Shown piece by piece: positions 18,640 to 26,600 of a DNA stretch of 64,000 nucleotides (the stretch's first letter is position 1; each line of letters begins with the position of its first letter). The stretch comes from Myxococcaceae bacterium (GTDB lineage: Bacteria; Myxococcota; Myxococcia; Myxococcales; Myxococcaceae). Location of the stretch: NCBI GenBank assembly GCA_016793095.1, contig JAEUJQ010000076.1, positions 1 to 64,000 on the forward strand. Direction: 5' to 3'. The translations under genes were made by a program, and so were the position numbers. A model generated the notes under the pieces. That model was not told where the DNA came from, did not search any database, and was given only the letters and a program-made list of their open reading frames with translations.

Positions 18640-20186
18640 GGCAGGCTCCCTCCCGTCACCCACCGCTGGACGAGCTGGATTCCGGCGGCGTCGAGCGGTC
18701 CGTCGGCGGGCATGCGGCGGTCGCGAACCGCGTTGGCGCAGGCAGCGGCGAACGTCTTCCACTGCTCGTAGCTCGAGAGGTCGGGCTGGGTGCCGGTGGA
18801 GTGGCACTTGTCGCACCGCGCCTGCGACAGCGGTCGGATGTCGCGCTGCCAGGACACCTGCACCACCGCTGACGCCTCGAGGTCGAAGTGCACCAGGCGC
18901 TTCGAGTCCACCCCGTCAGCGGTGCGCGCCGACACCTCGAGCGTGTGCAGCCCGTCCGTCAGCACCCCGAAGGAGATGAACTTCGGCCGACCAGAGGGCT
19001 CGAGCCCGCCGAGCGTGTGGAAGGTGAGCGCCTGTTGGGGAGGCGCCCCCGCCCGGCCCTTCGTCACGTCCACGGTGCGGGGCTCGCCGTCGTCGAAGCG
19101 CCAGCTGAGGCTCTCGAGCATGAGGCGCTGCGGCACCACCAGCTCGACGACCGCCTCGGGCTCGTGAATGACCTGGTTCTGGTAGACGCCCGTGAGGCGC
19201 AGCGCGGGCGTCGGCGCGATGGAGAGGGTGCTGCCCCCGACGCGCACCCAGGCGCTGCCCGCCGCGTCCACCGCGAGGAGCCGCGGCACCGCCTCGAGCC
19301 CCTTCGCGTTCGTCCACATGCGCGCGTCAGCGTCGTAGCGGTACAGCCCATCGCCCGACTGCAGCCAGAGGAAGCGCCCGTTCGACATCACCTGCTTCGG
19401 CGTGCGGCCCAGCTCGTAGCGCCGCCAGCTCACCAGCGTGCGCTGGTACAGCACCTTCGGCGTGATGACCCACACCTCGCCCGACGAGGTGCGCGAGGCG
19501 GTGATGCCGGCGATGCCTCGCACGCCGCCTGCGAGCTCCTCGGCGGTCAGCCCGCTGTCACGAATCGAGTAGGTGTTCGCCGCGGTCTGCGCGGCCACCG
19601 ACACGGTGTCGCCCTGGGCGAACCACACGCCGGGCCGCAGGTCGGTCGCCGGCGCGATGGCGAGCGAGGTGATGCCGGTGATGGCGTTGCCGTTGGCCTT
19701 GAGCTCCTTGAGCTCGCCGCCCTCGATGCGGAACAGCCCGTCGTCGTGCGCAATCCACGCGACGCCGTCGGGCGCGATGGCGCTCGAGCGAAAGCCGCTC
19801 GCCGACAACCTCGTCTGCCAGGGCGGCGCGATGAGCCACCCCGCATCGGCGACGTAGAGGCCGCGGTCCGTGACGACGAGGGCCGAGTAGGGGCCCAGCG
19901 GCCAGAGGCTGGTGGCCGGGCCTGGCGGCACGGCGTTCTGAGGGTGGGACTCGAGGGCAGCGCGGGTGCCGTCGGAGCGGAGGCGCACCACGCGCCCGGC
20001 GAGGTCGATGAAGAGCCCACCGCCCCGCTCGTCCGCGAAGGACGGCGCCGCGGAGAGGTCCACCATCGCGGCGAGCGTCGTCACGTCCACCGGCGCGGCG
20101 GTCAGCGTCTCGGTGATGACGCCTCCACAGCCACTGCCACCGATTGTCAGCACGAGCGTCGTCGTCAGTCCCAGGCGACCCAGCAT
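18636..20186 (-). CDS. Propeller-type lipoprotein with C-terminal CxxCH motif
   Basis: This is a 516-residue exported protein with a lipoprotein-like signal ending GGSGC. The ATG at 20186 is preferred; the frame is open to 20255. Residues 40-330 show two-component-sensor-like propeller repeats (DGVAWIAHDDGLFRIEGG, GRFLWLQSGDGLYRYD). An Ig-like region follows. The last 80 residues read as a cytochrome-c-type end, QRDIRPLSQARCDKCH, with CDKCH at 458-462, then DRRMPADGPLDAAG. This resembles planctomycete-type cytochrome c segments. Met in RRMPADG is a candidate axial ligand. It is coupled to the FG-GAP gene and separated from the DUF1501 operon by a terminator. Confidence 0.8.
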   Translation of the reverse strand: MLGRLGLTTTLVLTIGGSGCGGVITETLTAAPVDVTTLAAMVDLSAAPSFADERGGGLFIDLAGRVVRLRSDGTRAALESHPQNAVPPGPATSLWPLGPYSALVVTDRGLYVADAGWLIAPPWQTRLSASGFRSSAIAPDGVAWIAHDDGLFRIEGGELKELKANGNAITGITSLAIAPATDLRPGVWFAQGDTVSVAAQTAANTYSIRDSGLTAEELAGGVRGIAGITASRTSSGEVWVITPKVLYQRTLVSWRRYELGRTPKQVMSNGRFLWLQSGDGLYRYDADARMWTNAKGLEAVPRLLAVDAAGSAWVRVGGSTLSIAPTPALRLTGVYQNQVIHEPEAVVELVVPQRLMLESLSWRFDDGEPRTVDVTKGRAGAPPQQALTFHTLGGLEPSGRPKFISFGVLTDGLHTLEVSARTADGVDSKRLVHFDLEASAVVQVSWQRDIRPLSQARCDKCHSTGTQPDLSSYEQWKTFAAACANAVRDRRMPADGPLDAAGIQLVQRWVTGGSLP

Positions 20187-20266
20187 CACGTCTTCCCTTC
20201 CTTGCGCGCGGCCCTGCGCTGCGGTGGCCTTCGACCCACGCTGGCGCGACCGCATGGTACCCCAAT

Positions 20267-20299
20267 GAAAAGGGGCTCCGGAGAATCTCCGAAGCCCCT
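20267..20299 (-). terminator. Strong intrinsic terminator after the DUF1501 operon
   Basis: On the minus strand AGGGGCT pairs with AGCCCCT and an inner CGGAGA pairs with TCTCCG, with one mismatch between the stems. A TTTT run follows the stem. It lies about 55 bp past the DUF1501 stop and before the gene starting at 20186, so it separates two minus-strand units. Confidence 0.85.
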
Positions 20300-20352
20300 C
20301 GTCTTCGCTCCCTCACCCGTCGCGAGGGCGGGCAGACGGGCCCGGGGTCGGC

Positions 20353-21795
20353 TCAGGTCGCCATCAGGCCCTTGAGCGGCTCGACGCGCATGATGCTGTA
20401 GTCGAGGCCCGCCGAGGCCATGATGGTCGCCACCACGTGGTCGGGCAGGTACTGGAAGCCCTTCCGGTCCGGCCGACCGGTGTCGTAGTTCACCACGCCC
20501 GCCGACATGCCGACGTTGCCAGACGCGCCGAAGACGAAGTTGTGCTTCACGCCCCGGCCCACGATGGCGCAGCAGTTGGTGATGTGGTGGTCGCGGCCGC
20601 CCGAGGCGTTGATGAGCGGCGTGCGGCTGAACTCCGAGAACACGAGGATGGTGACGTGCTTGATCCACTTGTCACCAGCGGGGTGGTCGGACTCCTTGAA
20701 GTCGGCGATGAGATCGGCCAGCGCGTTCCAGCCGGCGCGCTGGTTGTTCGCCTGGGTGAGCTGCGTGCCGAAGTGGGTGTCGAGCCCGCCAGCGATGTTC
20801 ATGCTGACGCACTGGCTGACGCCCTTCTTGAGCGCGGTAGCGACGAGCGCCGCCCGGGCCGCCGACGAGTTGCGGGGGTCGTTGGTGAACCCGTTGTTCC
20901 CCACCCGCAGCTGGTAGCGCGCCACCGTCGCCGCCTTCTCCATCGCCACCGCCGGTGGGTCGCCGGTCGTCTGGTCGAAGCGGAAGTAGCGGTCGAGCGA
21001 GGCGTCGAGCACCGTGCGCACCTGCTTGCGCGCGTCGTTGTACTGGGTGACGAGGCCACGCGAGTCGTAGAGCTGCGACTCGCACGTCACCGGCTGCCCG
21101 CGCATGTCGATGAGCTGCTTCTCGATCTCGCTGTCGATGGCGGTGGGGCTCGGCGCGAGGGTGAGGAGCAGGTCGTTCGCCGACGACACCCGCAGCGCGT
21201 TGGCGTAGCCACCGTAGCGGTCGTTGTACGACTCGATGTTGAAGGCGAGGTTCGGCACCGGCGGGCGCTGGTTCGCTGCCATCTTCGGGTAGAGCTGGCC
21301 GACGACCTCGGTCGCGGTGGACGAGTTGCGGGCCGCCGAGCCGTTTGGCTCCTTGCCGGTGAGGAAGTACCGGAAGCCCACCTCGTGGGCGACGGTGTTC
21401 ATGTTGATGCCGCGCACCACCGACATCACGTCGAAGTGGTCGGCGAAGCGCCCCACCGCCGGCCCGAAGGCGATGTTCGACCCCTGCCGCTGGATGGGCA
21501 TCGTCGGGTAGGTGGGGTCGTTCGCGAGCAGCGAGTACCCGGGGAGAATGCGGGTCTCGCTGATGCGCTCCGGGGTGAACTCGTTCGGGTCGCGCGGGTC
21601 GAGGTTCAGCAGGGCGTCCCAGCCCCCGCCGAAGTACGCGAAGACGAAGCAGTGGTCGGCCGGTGCGAGGGCCTGCGCCTGCTGCGCGAAGGCCTTGAAC
21701 GACAGGCCGCCGAACAGGCTGGTGCCGGCGAAGGCCGAGGCGGCCTTGAGGAAGGTGCGGCGCTGGAGGGTGTTCTTCACGGAGTTTCTGGACAT
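20353..21795 (-). CDS. Tat-exported DUF1501 protein
   Basis: This 480-residue protein begins at the ATG at 21795, with GGAGAG upstream as ribosome site. Its signal contains QRRTFLKAASAFAG, a twin-arginine motif. The body fits DUF1501: CFVFAYFGGGWDALLN, GGLDTHFGTQLTQ, SEFSRTPLINASGGRDHH and GRPDRKGFQYLPD. The family is sulfatase/phosphatase-like in fold, usually paired with exported planctomycete-type cytochromes. Here it is the last gene of an operon with a CxxCH protein and a small lipoprotein; the gap upstream is 17 bp. It probably forms a periplasmic complex with them. The reaction is not established. Confidence 0.9.
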   Translation of the reverse strand: MSRNSVKNTLQRRTFLKAASAFAGTSLFGGLSFKAFAQQAQALAPADHCFVFAYFGGGWDALLNLDPRDPNEFTPERISETRILPGYSLLANDPTYPTMPIQRQGSNIAFGPAVGRFADHFDVMSVVRGINMNTVAHEVGFRYFLTGKEPNGSAARNSSTATEVVGQLYPKMAANQRPPVPNLAFNIESYNDRYGGYANALRVSSANDLLLTLAPSPTAIDSEIEKQLIDMRGQPVTCESQLYDSRGLVTQYNDARKQVRTVLDASLDRYFRFDQTTGDPPAVAMEKAATVARYQLRVGNNGFTNDPRNSSAARAALVATALKKGVSQCVSMNIAGGLDTHFGTQLTQANNQRAGWNALADLIADFKESDHPAGDKWIKHVTILVFSEFSRTPLINASGGRDHHITNCCAIVGRGVKHNFVFGASGNVGMSAGVVNYDTGRPDRKGFQYLPDHVVATIMASAGLDYSIMRVEPLKGLMAT

Positions 21796-21812
21796 GGTGG
21801 TTCGCTCTCCGT

Positions 21813-22475
21813 TCAGTAGGTGATGAAGCGCGAGTCGGTCATGAAGGCGACGCACATCGCGCCCCACGCCTGCTCTGGCCGGTTGATGGTCTTCGCTCGC
21901 GCTGCGACGGTCTTGAAGGTGCCCGCCCACGCGTCGCGCTCGGCGGCCGAGAACGGCTGGCCCCAGAAGCGCACCGCAAGGTACGAGAGGTTCGCCTTGA
22001 TGGCGTCGTCGCTCATGGTGGTGAAGTCACGGTTCATCACCGTCACGTCGGGCCACAGCACGCGGTCTGCCGGCGCGCGGTTGAAGTCGGCGTTGGCGGT
22101 CGCCAGGCAGACCTCCCGAGCGCCGTCCTCGACGAACTTCGCGAAGACCAGGTTCGCCTCGGTGGACTCGCTGACGGTGAGCGCGAAGTCAGCCTGGCCG
22201 AGCGAGGCGGCGAGGTTGTTGATCTGCGACCACTGCCGGCCGGTCGTGGTGAGGATCGACTCGCGGAGCTGAGCCACCGTGAGGCGGCGCGGCTTCCGGC
22301 CGACGTGGCCCTCGTTGTGCTCAGGGTCGGCGAGCTTCACCATCGGCGGGTGGTTGCCCATGTCGACGGTCTCGAGGGTGCCGGCCTGCTCGGGCTTCTC
22401 CACCGGCTTCGAGGTGCAGCCGACCAGCGCGAGCCCGGCAAGCAACGCGGCGAACCGCAGGGTGAGGGTCTTCAT
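21813..22475 (-). CDS. Small lipoprotein of the DUF1501 operon
   Basis: This 220-residue lipoprotein begins MKTLTLRFAALLAGLALVGC. The start at 22475 shares one base with the stop of the gene upstream, so it is translationally coupled. RRLTVAQLRESILTTTG resembles the DUF1587 opening segment, and the end EQAWGAMCVAFMTDSRFITY resembles the DUF1592 phrase around LLSPHFLYR. It may therefore be a reduced relative that completes a split DUF1592-like unit together with the 662-residue protein before it. There is no CxxCH of its own. The family assignment is an inference from these short matches. Confidence 0.7.
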   Translation of the reverse strand: MKTLTLRFAALLAGLALVGCTSKPVEKPEQAGTLETVDMGNHPPMVKLADPEHNEGHVGRKPRRLTVAQLRESILTTTGRQWSQINNLAASLGQADFALTVSESTEANLVFAKFVEDGAREVCLATANADFNRAPADRVLWPDVTVMNRDFTTMSDDAIKANLSYLAVRFWGQPFSAAERDAWAGTFKTVAARAKTINRPEQAWGAMCVAFMTDSRFITY

Positions 22476-24463
22476 CAGTCGATCCTCCGGTAGGCCTCGG
22501 TGGCCATGATGCTCTGCATGAGCGCCTTGAGGTTGTGGCCTTCGGCAGAGAAGCCCTGCGCGAGGCCGTGCAGGTAGAGGGACTCTTCCTGCGTGCTCAT
22601 GCCGCGGCCGAGCAGGTGGCTCCACATGTTCCGCACCGCGCACCGCTCGAGCTCTCCGGTCTGCATGAAGCGCTGCACCATCAGGCGCGGCCCGCCCACG
22701 ATGTTCGACTCCTCGTCCGAGGTCCGGTACAGGTAGGTGCGCAGCAGGCCCAGGGAGTTGGCGCCGTCGCCGTCGAACGCCTGCATGACGTAGTTGCCGC
22801 ACTCGTTGTTGCAGGTGGTGTCGCCGGCGAGCGCGCAGTCGCGGCACCGGGCGTCGAGGCGGGGGAACTTCTCGGGGTCCAGCCAGGTGGCGTTGCGCTC
22901 GCCGAAGCGACCCCAGTGCGCGCCCATCGGCTCGACCGTCGCGTGGCAGTACGAGCAGCCGCAGCGCTTGGCGAGGTTGTTCTCGCGGTTGCAGCTGTCT
23001 TCGGGGGCCGGGGCGATCGCGCCCGGCTCAGGCGCGAAGTGCTTGCAGAGGAACGCCTCGTAGAACTGGTTCACGCGCGCGCGGTGCGTGGGGAAGCGAT
23101 AGAGCCACGACGGGGTGGTCAGCACGCCCGAGGCCTGGTCGTCGCGCGTGTACTCGGCCCAGGTGGTGGTGTCGGCCAGCGGCACGTCGGGAATGGCATC
23201 GCGCGCGGTCGGAGGCGTCACCAGCCACGTCTGCGGCGATTGGTTCTGACGGAACATCTGCGAGAGGGTGCCGTTCACGAAGCTGCGACGCGTGGTGAGG
23301 ATGTTGAAGTAGTCCTCGTTGCGGCGGATGACCGAGTCGGTGATGAGCACGGGCTCGTCGTTGAAGGCGCTGATGCGCGCGTTGTGGAGCGCGGTGTTCG
23401 CCGACTCGCAGCGGTTCGAGCGCGGCCCACAGCCACAGGAGCGGTCGCCGGTGAACCGGCCGGTGTTGCACGACTCCATCGTCCACGGGTTGGTGTCGCG
23501 CGCCTGGGCCTCGATGGCGCACATTGGCACCTGCGTGGCGCCACTGGCGTCCCAGTACGGAGCCTGGGTCATCACCACGCCCTCGCGCTGCACACAGCCC
23601 GCCGGCACGCGGTAGCGCCCGCGGATGCCGCCGTTGAGCTCGAGGTCGAGGCCGCAGCGGTTGAGTCGGGTGGTCTGACCGGTCGCCGCCAGCATCGAGA
23701 AGGCGATCACGTTCTGGTTCGCGCCGTCGAAGAGCTCGGTGGTGGTGGTGCCGGCGACCGTCATCGCCTGCGGGAGGCAGTAGTGGGGGACGAGCGCCGT
23801 GCCCACGCGGCGCATGTCGCAGAAGAGCAGGTGCTTCGCGGGGAGCATGCGCCCGGCCGCGTCCATCTGGCCGACGGCGCTGTTGCAGTCGGTCGCCGTG
23901 GAGATGGCCTCGCACCGGTAGATGTCGGTGCTGTAGTCGACCGTCACGGGCAGCGGGACGTTGAAGTTGTCGTAGCAGCGCTTGGTGGTGGGCTCGAGGT
24001 GCGGGTCCTGGCGGTTCGCGCCGTCGTTGCAGGCGTCCTGCATGACGAAGGCGTCGCAGCCCGCGCCGTTCTGTCCACGAAGGCCGGTCGACGGGTTCCC
24101 GCGGATGCCCAGGGGCCGGAAGCCCACGGGCACGTCCGCGAGCCGCATGTCGCCGTTCACGAAGATGCTCTGGCTGATGTTCGAGCGGAGCAGCGCGCGG
24201 TGGTAGCCCCGCATGCGCCCGTAGAACTCCTCCTTCTCCATCAGGCTCGCGACGTCCTCGGGGAGGACGGCGCCCTTGGCCTGGTAGAACCGGTACTCGG
24301 CCATCGTCGGCGGCCGGCCGACCATGTCGAGGTAGACCTGCCGAACGTGTCTCTCGAGCGGCACGTTCGAGGCCGAAGCCTCACAGACGGGACCGTCGGC
24401 TGCGAGCGACGGGACAGCGAGCAGCGCAAGACAGCTGCTCACGACTCGGGTCATCAGACGCAT
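22475..24463 (-). CDS. Exported 662-residue CxxCH protein, DUF1592/DUF1585-like ends
   Basis: A Sec signal (SCLALLAVPSLAADG) leads a Cys-rich protein of 662 residues. RHVRQVYLDMVGRPPT near residue 40 resembles DUF1549-type openings. CSYCH lies at 503-507 in a context like DUF1588 (CHATVEPMGAHWGRFGE). The C-terminus, MWSHLLGRGMSTQEES onward, resembles DUF1585. Many additional Cys, including CGCGPRSNRC, suggest disulfides. It opens an operon with the small lipoprotein and DUF1501. ATGs at 24463 and 24454 are both possible. I regard it as a divergent planctomycete-type cytochrome partner of DUF1501. The substrate is unknown. Confidence 0.75.
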   Translation of the reverse strand: MRLMTRVVSSCLALLAVPSLAADGPVCEASASNVPLERHVRQVYLDMVGRPPTMAEYRFYQAKGAVLPEDVASLMEKEEFYGRMRGYHRALLRSNISQSIFVNGDMRLADVPVGFRPLGIRGNPSTGLRGQNGAGCDAFVMQDACNDGANRQDPHLEPTTKRCYDNFNVPLPVTVDYSTDIYRCEAISTATDCNSAVGQMDAAGRMLPAKHLLFCDMRRVGTALVPHYCLPQAMTVAGTTTTELFDGANQNVIAFSMLAATGQTTRLNRCGLDLELNGGIRGRYRVPAGCVQREGVVMTQAPYWDASGATQVPMCAIEAQARDTNPWTMESCNTGRFTGDRSCGCGPRSNRCESANTALHNARISAFNDEPVLITDSVIRRNEDYFNILTTRRSFVNGTLSQMFRQNQSPQTWLVTPPTARDAIPDVPLADTTTWAEYTRDDQASGVLTTPSWLYRFPTHRARVNQFYEAFLCKHFAPEPGAIAPAPEDSCNRENNLAKRCGCSYCHATVEPMGAHWGRFGERNATWLDPEKFPRLDARCRDCALAGDTTCNNECGNYVMQAFDGDGANSLGLLRTYLYRTSDEESNIVGGPRLMVQRFMQTGELERCAVRNMWSHLLGRGMSTQEESLYLHGLAQGFSAEGHNLKALMQSIMATEAYRRID

Positions 24464-24644
24464 CAGGCACCTCGCGGACGAGAGGCAACGGCAATGGGGA
24501 GGGTGAGGATCACGATTGTGCGTTGATCGTCGTCAATCGGCAATGTGCGAGTGTGCAGACGATGTAGGGGCATGAGCGCGCAGCCTTCAGGGCCACTTGA
24601 GCGCGAAGGTGGCGAGGACGGGCCCGTTGAGGCATGGGAGCCCC

Positions 24645-25190
24645 ATGCAGCGCGCTGAAGTGAGTCACAAGCCCTTCTTCGTCTTCAACGCAGCGGTCTC
24701 GGTGCTGGCGTTGAGCCTGCTCGCGTGGCTGTTGCTGGTGCACGGAGGCCTGCAGAGCCCGACGGTGAACCTGCGCTTCATGCCGGCGGTGAACGCGGGC
24801 CTCAACGCGTTGGCGGCGACGTTGTTGGTGGCCGGGCGGGTGGCGATCGCGAAGCAGCGGCAGGGCCTGCACCGCGCGCTGATGGTGTCGGCGTTCGCGA
24901 CGTCGGCGGTGTTCCTCGTCGGCTACCTCGCGTACCACGCAGTGCACGGCGACACGAAGTTCGGGGGCGAAGGCGCCGTGAAGGTCGTCTACCTCGTCGT
25001 GCTCGCGAGCCACGTGCTCTTGTCGATGGGCATCGTGCCGATGGCGCTCGCGGCGTTCTACTTCGCGTGGCGGCAGGACTTCGCGAAGCACAAGAAGGTC
25101 GCCCGCGTCCTCCACCCGGTGTGGCTCTACGTCTCGGTGACGGGCGTGGTCGTCTTCTTCATGCTGCGCCCGTACTACCCTGCGGGGTGA
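24645..25190 (+). CDS. DUF420 integral membrane protein (YozB/CtaM-like)
   Basis: This is a 181-residue protein with five predicted membrane helices. Conserved DUF420 features include KPFFVFNAAVS at the N-terminus, HRALMVSAFATSAVFLVGY, HVLLSMGIVPMALAAFYFA and a final helix ending in FFMLRPYYP. Family members such as CtaM help assembly of haem-copper oxidases. The start is the ATG at 24645 with GGGAG seven bases upstream; an in-frame TTG at 24597 is less likely. It stands alone, divergent from the DUF1501 operon and convergent with the next gene. No oxidase genes are near, so the link to respiration is from family knowledge only. Confidence 0.85.
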   Translation: MQRAEVSHKPFFVFNAAVSVLALSLLAWLLLVHGGLQSPTVNLRFMPAVNAGLNALAATLLVAGRVAIAKQRQGLHRALMVSAFATSAVFLVGYLAYHAVHGDTKFGGEGAVKVVYLVVLASHVLLSMGIVPMALAAFYFAWRQDFAKHKKVARVLHPVWLYVSVTGVVVFFMLRPYYPAG

Positions 25191-25312
25191 GGCTCACGCC
25201 TCCTTCGGTGGCCGAGCGACCTCCCGCGCAGGCCCGGGGCTCGGCACCTGGTGAGCGAAGCGGCTCCGTTGCGACGCGCGTCGAAGCCTGGAGCGGCTCC
25301 GGCGGCGTTGGC

Positions 25313-26560
25313 TCACTCGCATGTCTCCCACGTCGCCCGCAAGGTGGCCCCGGGGTACGGCGAAGACAGCGGCCCGAAGACGACGGCGCCGGTCGCGCCA
25401 TCGAAGCGCCACAGGCCGTCGACCTGCGGGAGCACGACGCCGTCCACCGACACCTCCAGCGACTGCGACGAGCGCATCGCCGGCATCGAGGGCAGGTGAA
25501 ACCAGCGGCGGAAGCCGAAGCCGGACCGCGAGTACGACTCGAGCGTCGAGCTCCAGCCCGGGCTGCACAGCTCTTCCCGCACGCCCACGGTGACGTCGCG
25601 CACGAGGTCGAGCCGCGCGTCGAGGGCGCCGCACGGTCGGGCGCCGAATGGGGCCACGAGGCTGAAGCTCGTCACCGGCAGGCCGGGACGGCCCTGCCAC
25701 TGGCCCACCATCACCGAGCCTGGCAGGTCGGACTCGTCCAGCTCGTTGGTGATGCAGATCACTGCGTGCGGTGACTCGGCGCTCCAGAAGCCGGCCGGTT
25801 CCCGCGCCGCCATCAGCCGCCGCGCCGTCTCGTGGCAGCTGCGCACGCCGGGAGTCCGCGTCACCCGGGTCGCCCGCGTGAAGCGGTCGATGAACGTCGG
25901 GCTCTCGGACACCAGCACGCTCACGCCGTCGGGCCGCTGAATCGCGCCGGTCAGGTCGCTCACGACGACGCGGACGTCCCCCGCCGAGGCGAAGTACCGC
26001 GCGAGCCGCGAGAAGTTCTCCTCTGCCTCGAACACGCCGTCGTCGTCGATGACGACCAGCAGCTCCACCGGGGGGCTCCGCTGCACGACCTGCTCCGACG
26101 CCACGCGGCGCGCGGACACGGCGGTCCCTTCGACGAGCAGCGACGTCTCCTGCGCGAAGCCGTCAGCCAGCGCCGTGAGCGTGAGCCGTTCGCGCACGGG
26201 TCCGGCCACCATCGGCAGCACCCGCACCGTCGCGCTGCCCGAGGCGCCTGGTCGCAGGGAGCGGGGCAGCGCCGAGAAGCCGACGGCTCCCGCGCGGCTG
26301 CTCGACAGGCGGACCTCGAAGCCACAGCGGTTGCTGATGACGACATCGACGCTCGAGGGCGCACAGCCGACCGTCGTCTCGGGCACCACGAGCCGCGCGC
26401 CCACCTCGAGGCAGGGGTTCGCGCGCGGGTCGAACGGGTTCGGCCTCGGCCCGAGTGGCGGCTCTTCGCGCTCGACGAGGACGGGCCCGAGCGATCCGTC
26501 GAGGGTGCCGGCCCCGCCGCCGCACGAGCACAAGAAGAGGAGCAGCGTCACCACCCTCAT
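25313..26560 (-). CDS. Lipoprotein with von Willebrand A-like domain lacking the usual metal site
   Basis: This is a 415-residue lipoprotein (signal MRVVTLLLFLCSC; ATG at 26560). Residues 50-155 look like a choice-of-anchor or Ig-like domain with VVISNRCGFEV and SATVRVLPMVAGPV. A VWA-like domain follows. Its first strand reads VELLVVIDDDGVFEAEENF, where relatives have DDSGSM. The DxSxS metal site is therefore DDDGV here, probably degenerate or altered. ICITNELDESDLPG supplies the late acidic strand. A short beta domain closes the protein. Its function is unknown; binding or scaffold is likely. The neighbouring SGNH lipoprotein gene lies 40 bp upstream in the same direction. Confidence 0.72.
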   Translation of the reverse strand: MRVVTLLLFLCSCGGGAGTLDGSLGPVLVEREEPPLGPRPNPFDPRANPCLEVGARLVVPETTVGCAPSSVDVVISNRCGFEVRLSSSRAGAVGFSALPRSLRPGASGSATVRVLPMVAGPVRERLTLTALADGFAQETSLLVEGTAVSARRVASEQVVQRSPPVELLVVIDDDGVFEAEENFSRLARYFASAGDVRVVVSDLTGAIQRPDGVSVLVSESPTFIDRFTRATRVTRTPGVRSCHETARRLMAAREPAGFWSAESPHAVICITNELDESDLPGSVMVGQWQGRPGLPVTSFSLVAPFGARPCGALDARLDLVRDVTVGVREELCSPGWSSTLESYSRSGFGFRRWFHLPSMPAMRSSQSLEVSVDGVVLPQVDGLWRFDGATGAVVFGPLSSPYPGATLRATWETCE

Positions 26561-26600
26561 CCGCGTACCGTACGGCGCTCCGTCGGCCCGGGACAAGGCG

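Noticed and set aside
15565-18771. Plus-strand ORF of 1068 residues opposite the FG-GAP gene
   Set aside because: Arg/Ala/Val-rich with no domain; the opposite frame has clear FG-GAP motifs. It is a GC-rich shadow.
22535-24526. Plus-strand ORF of 663 residues opposite the CxxCH protein gene
   Set aside because: Low-complexity composition, no start signal, and the minus strand encodes a signal peptide and CxxCH protein.
24520-24560. Promoter of the CxxCH/DUF1501 operon
   Set aside because: A TTGACG hexamer is present on the minus strand, but no -10 hexamer lies at a fitting distance.
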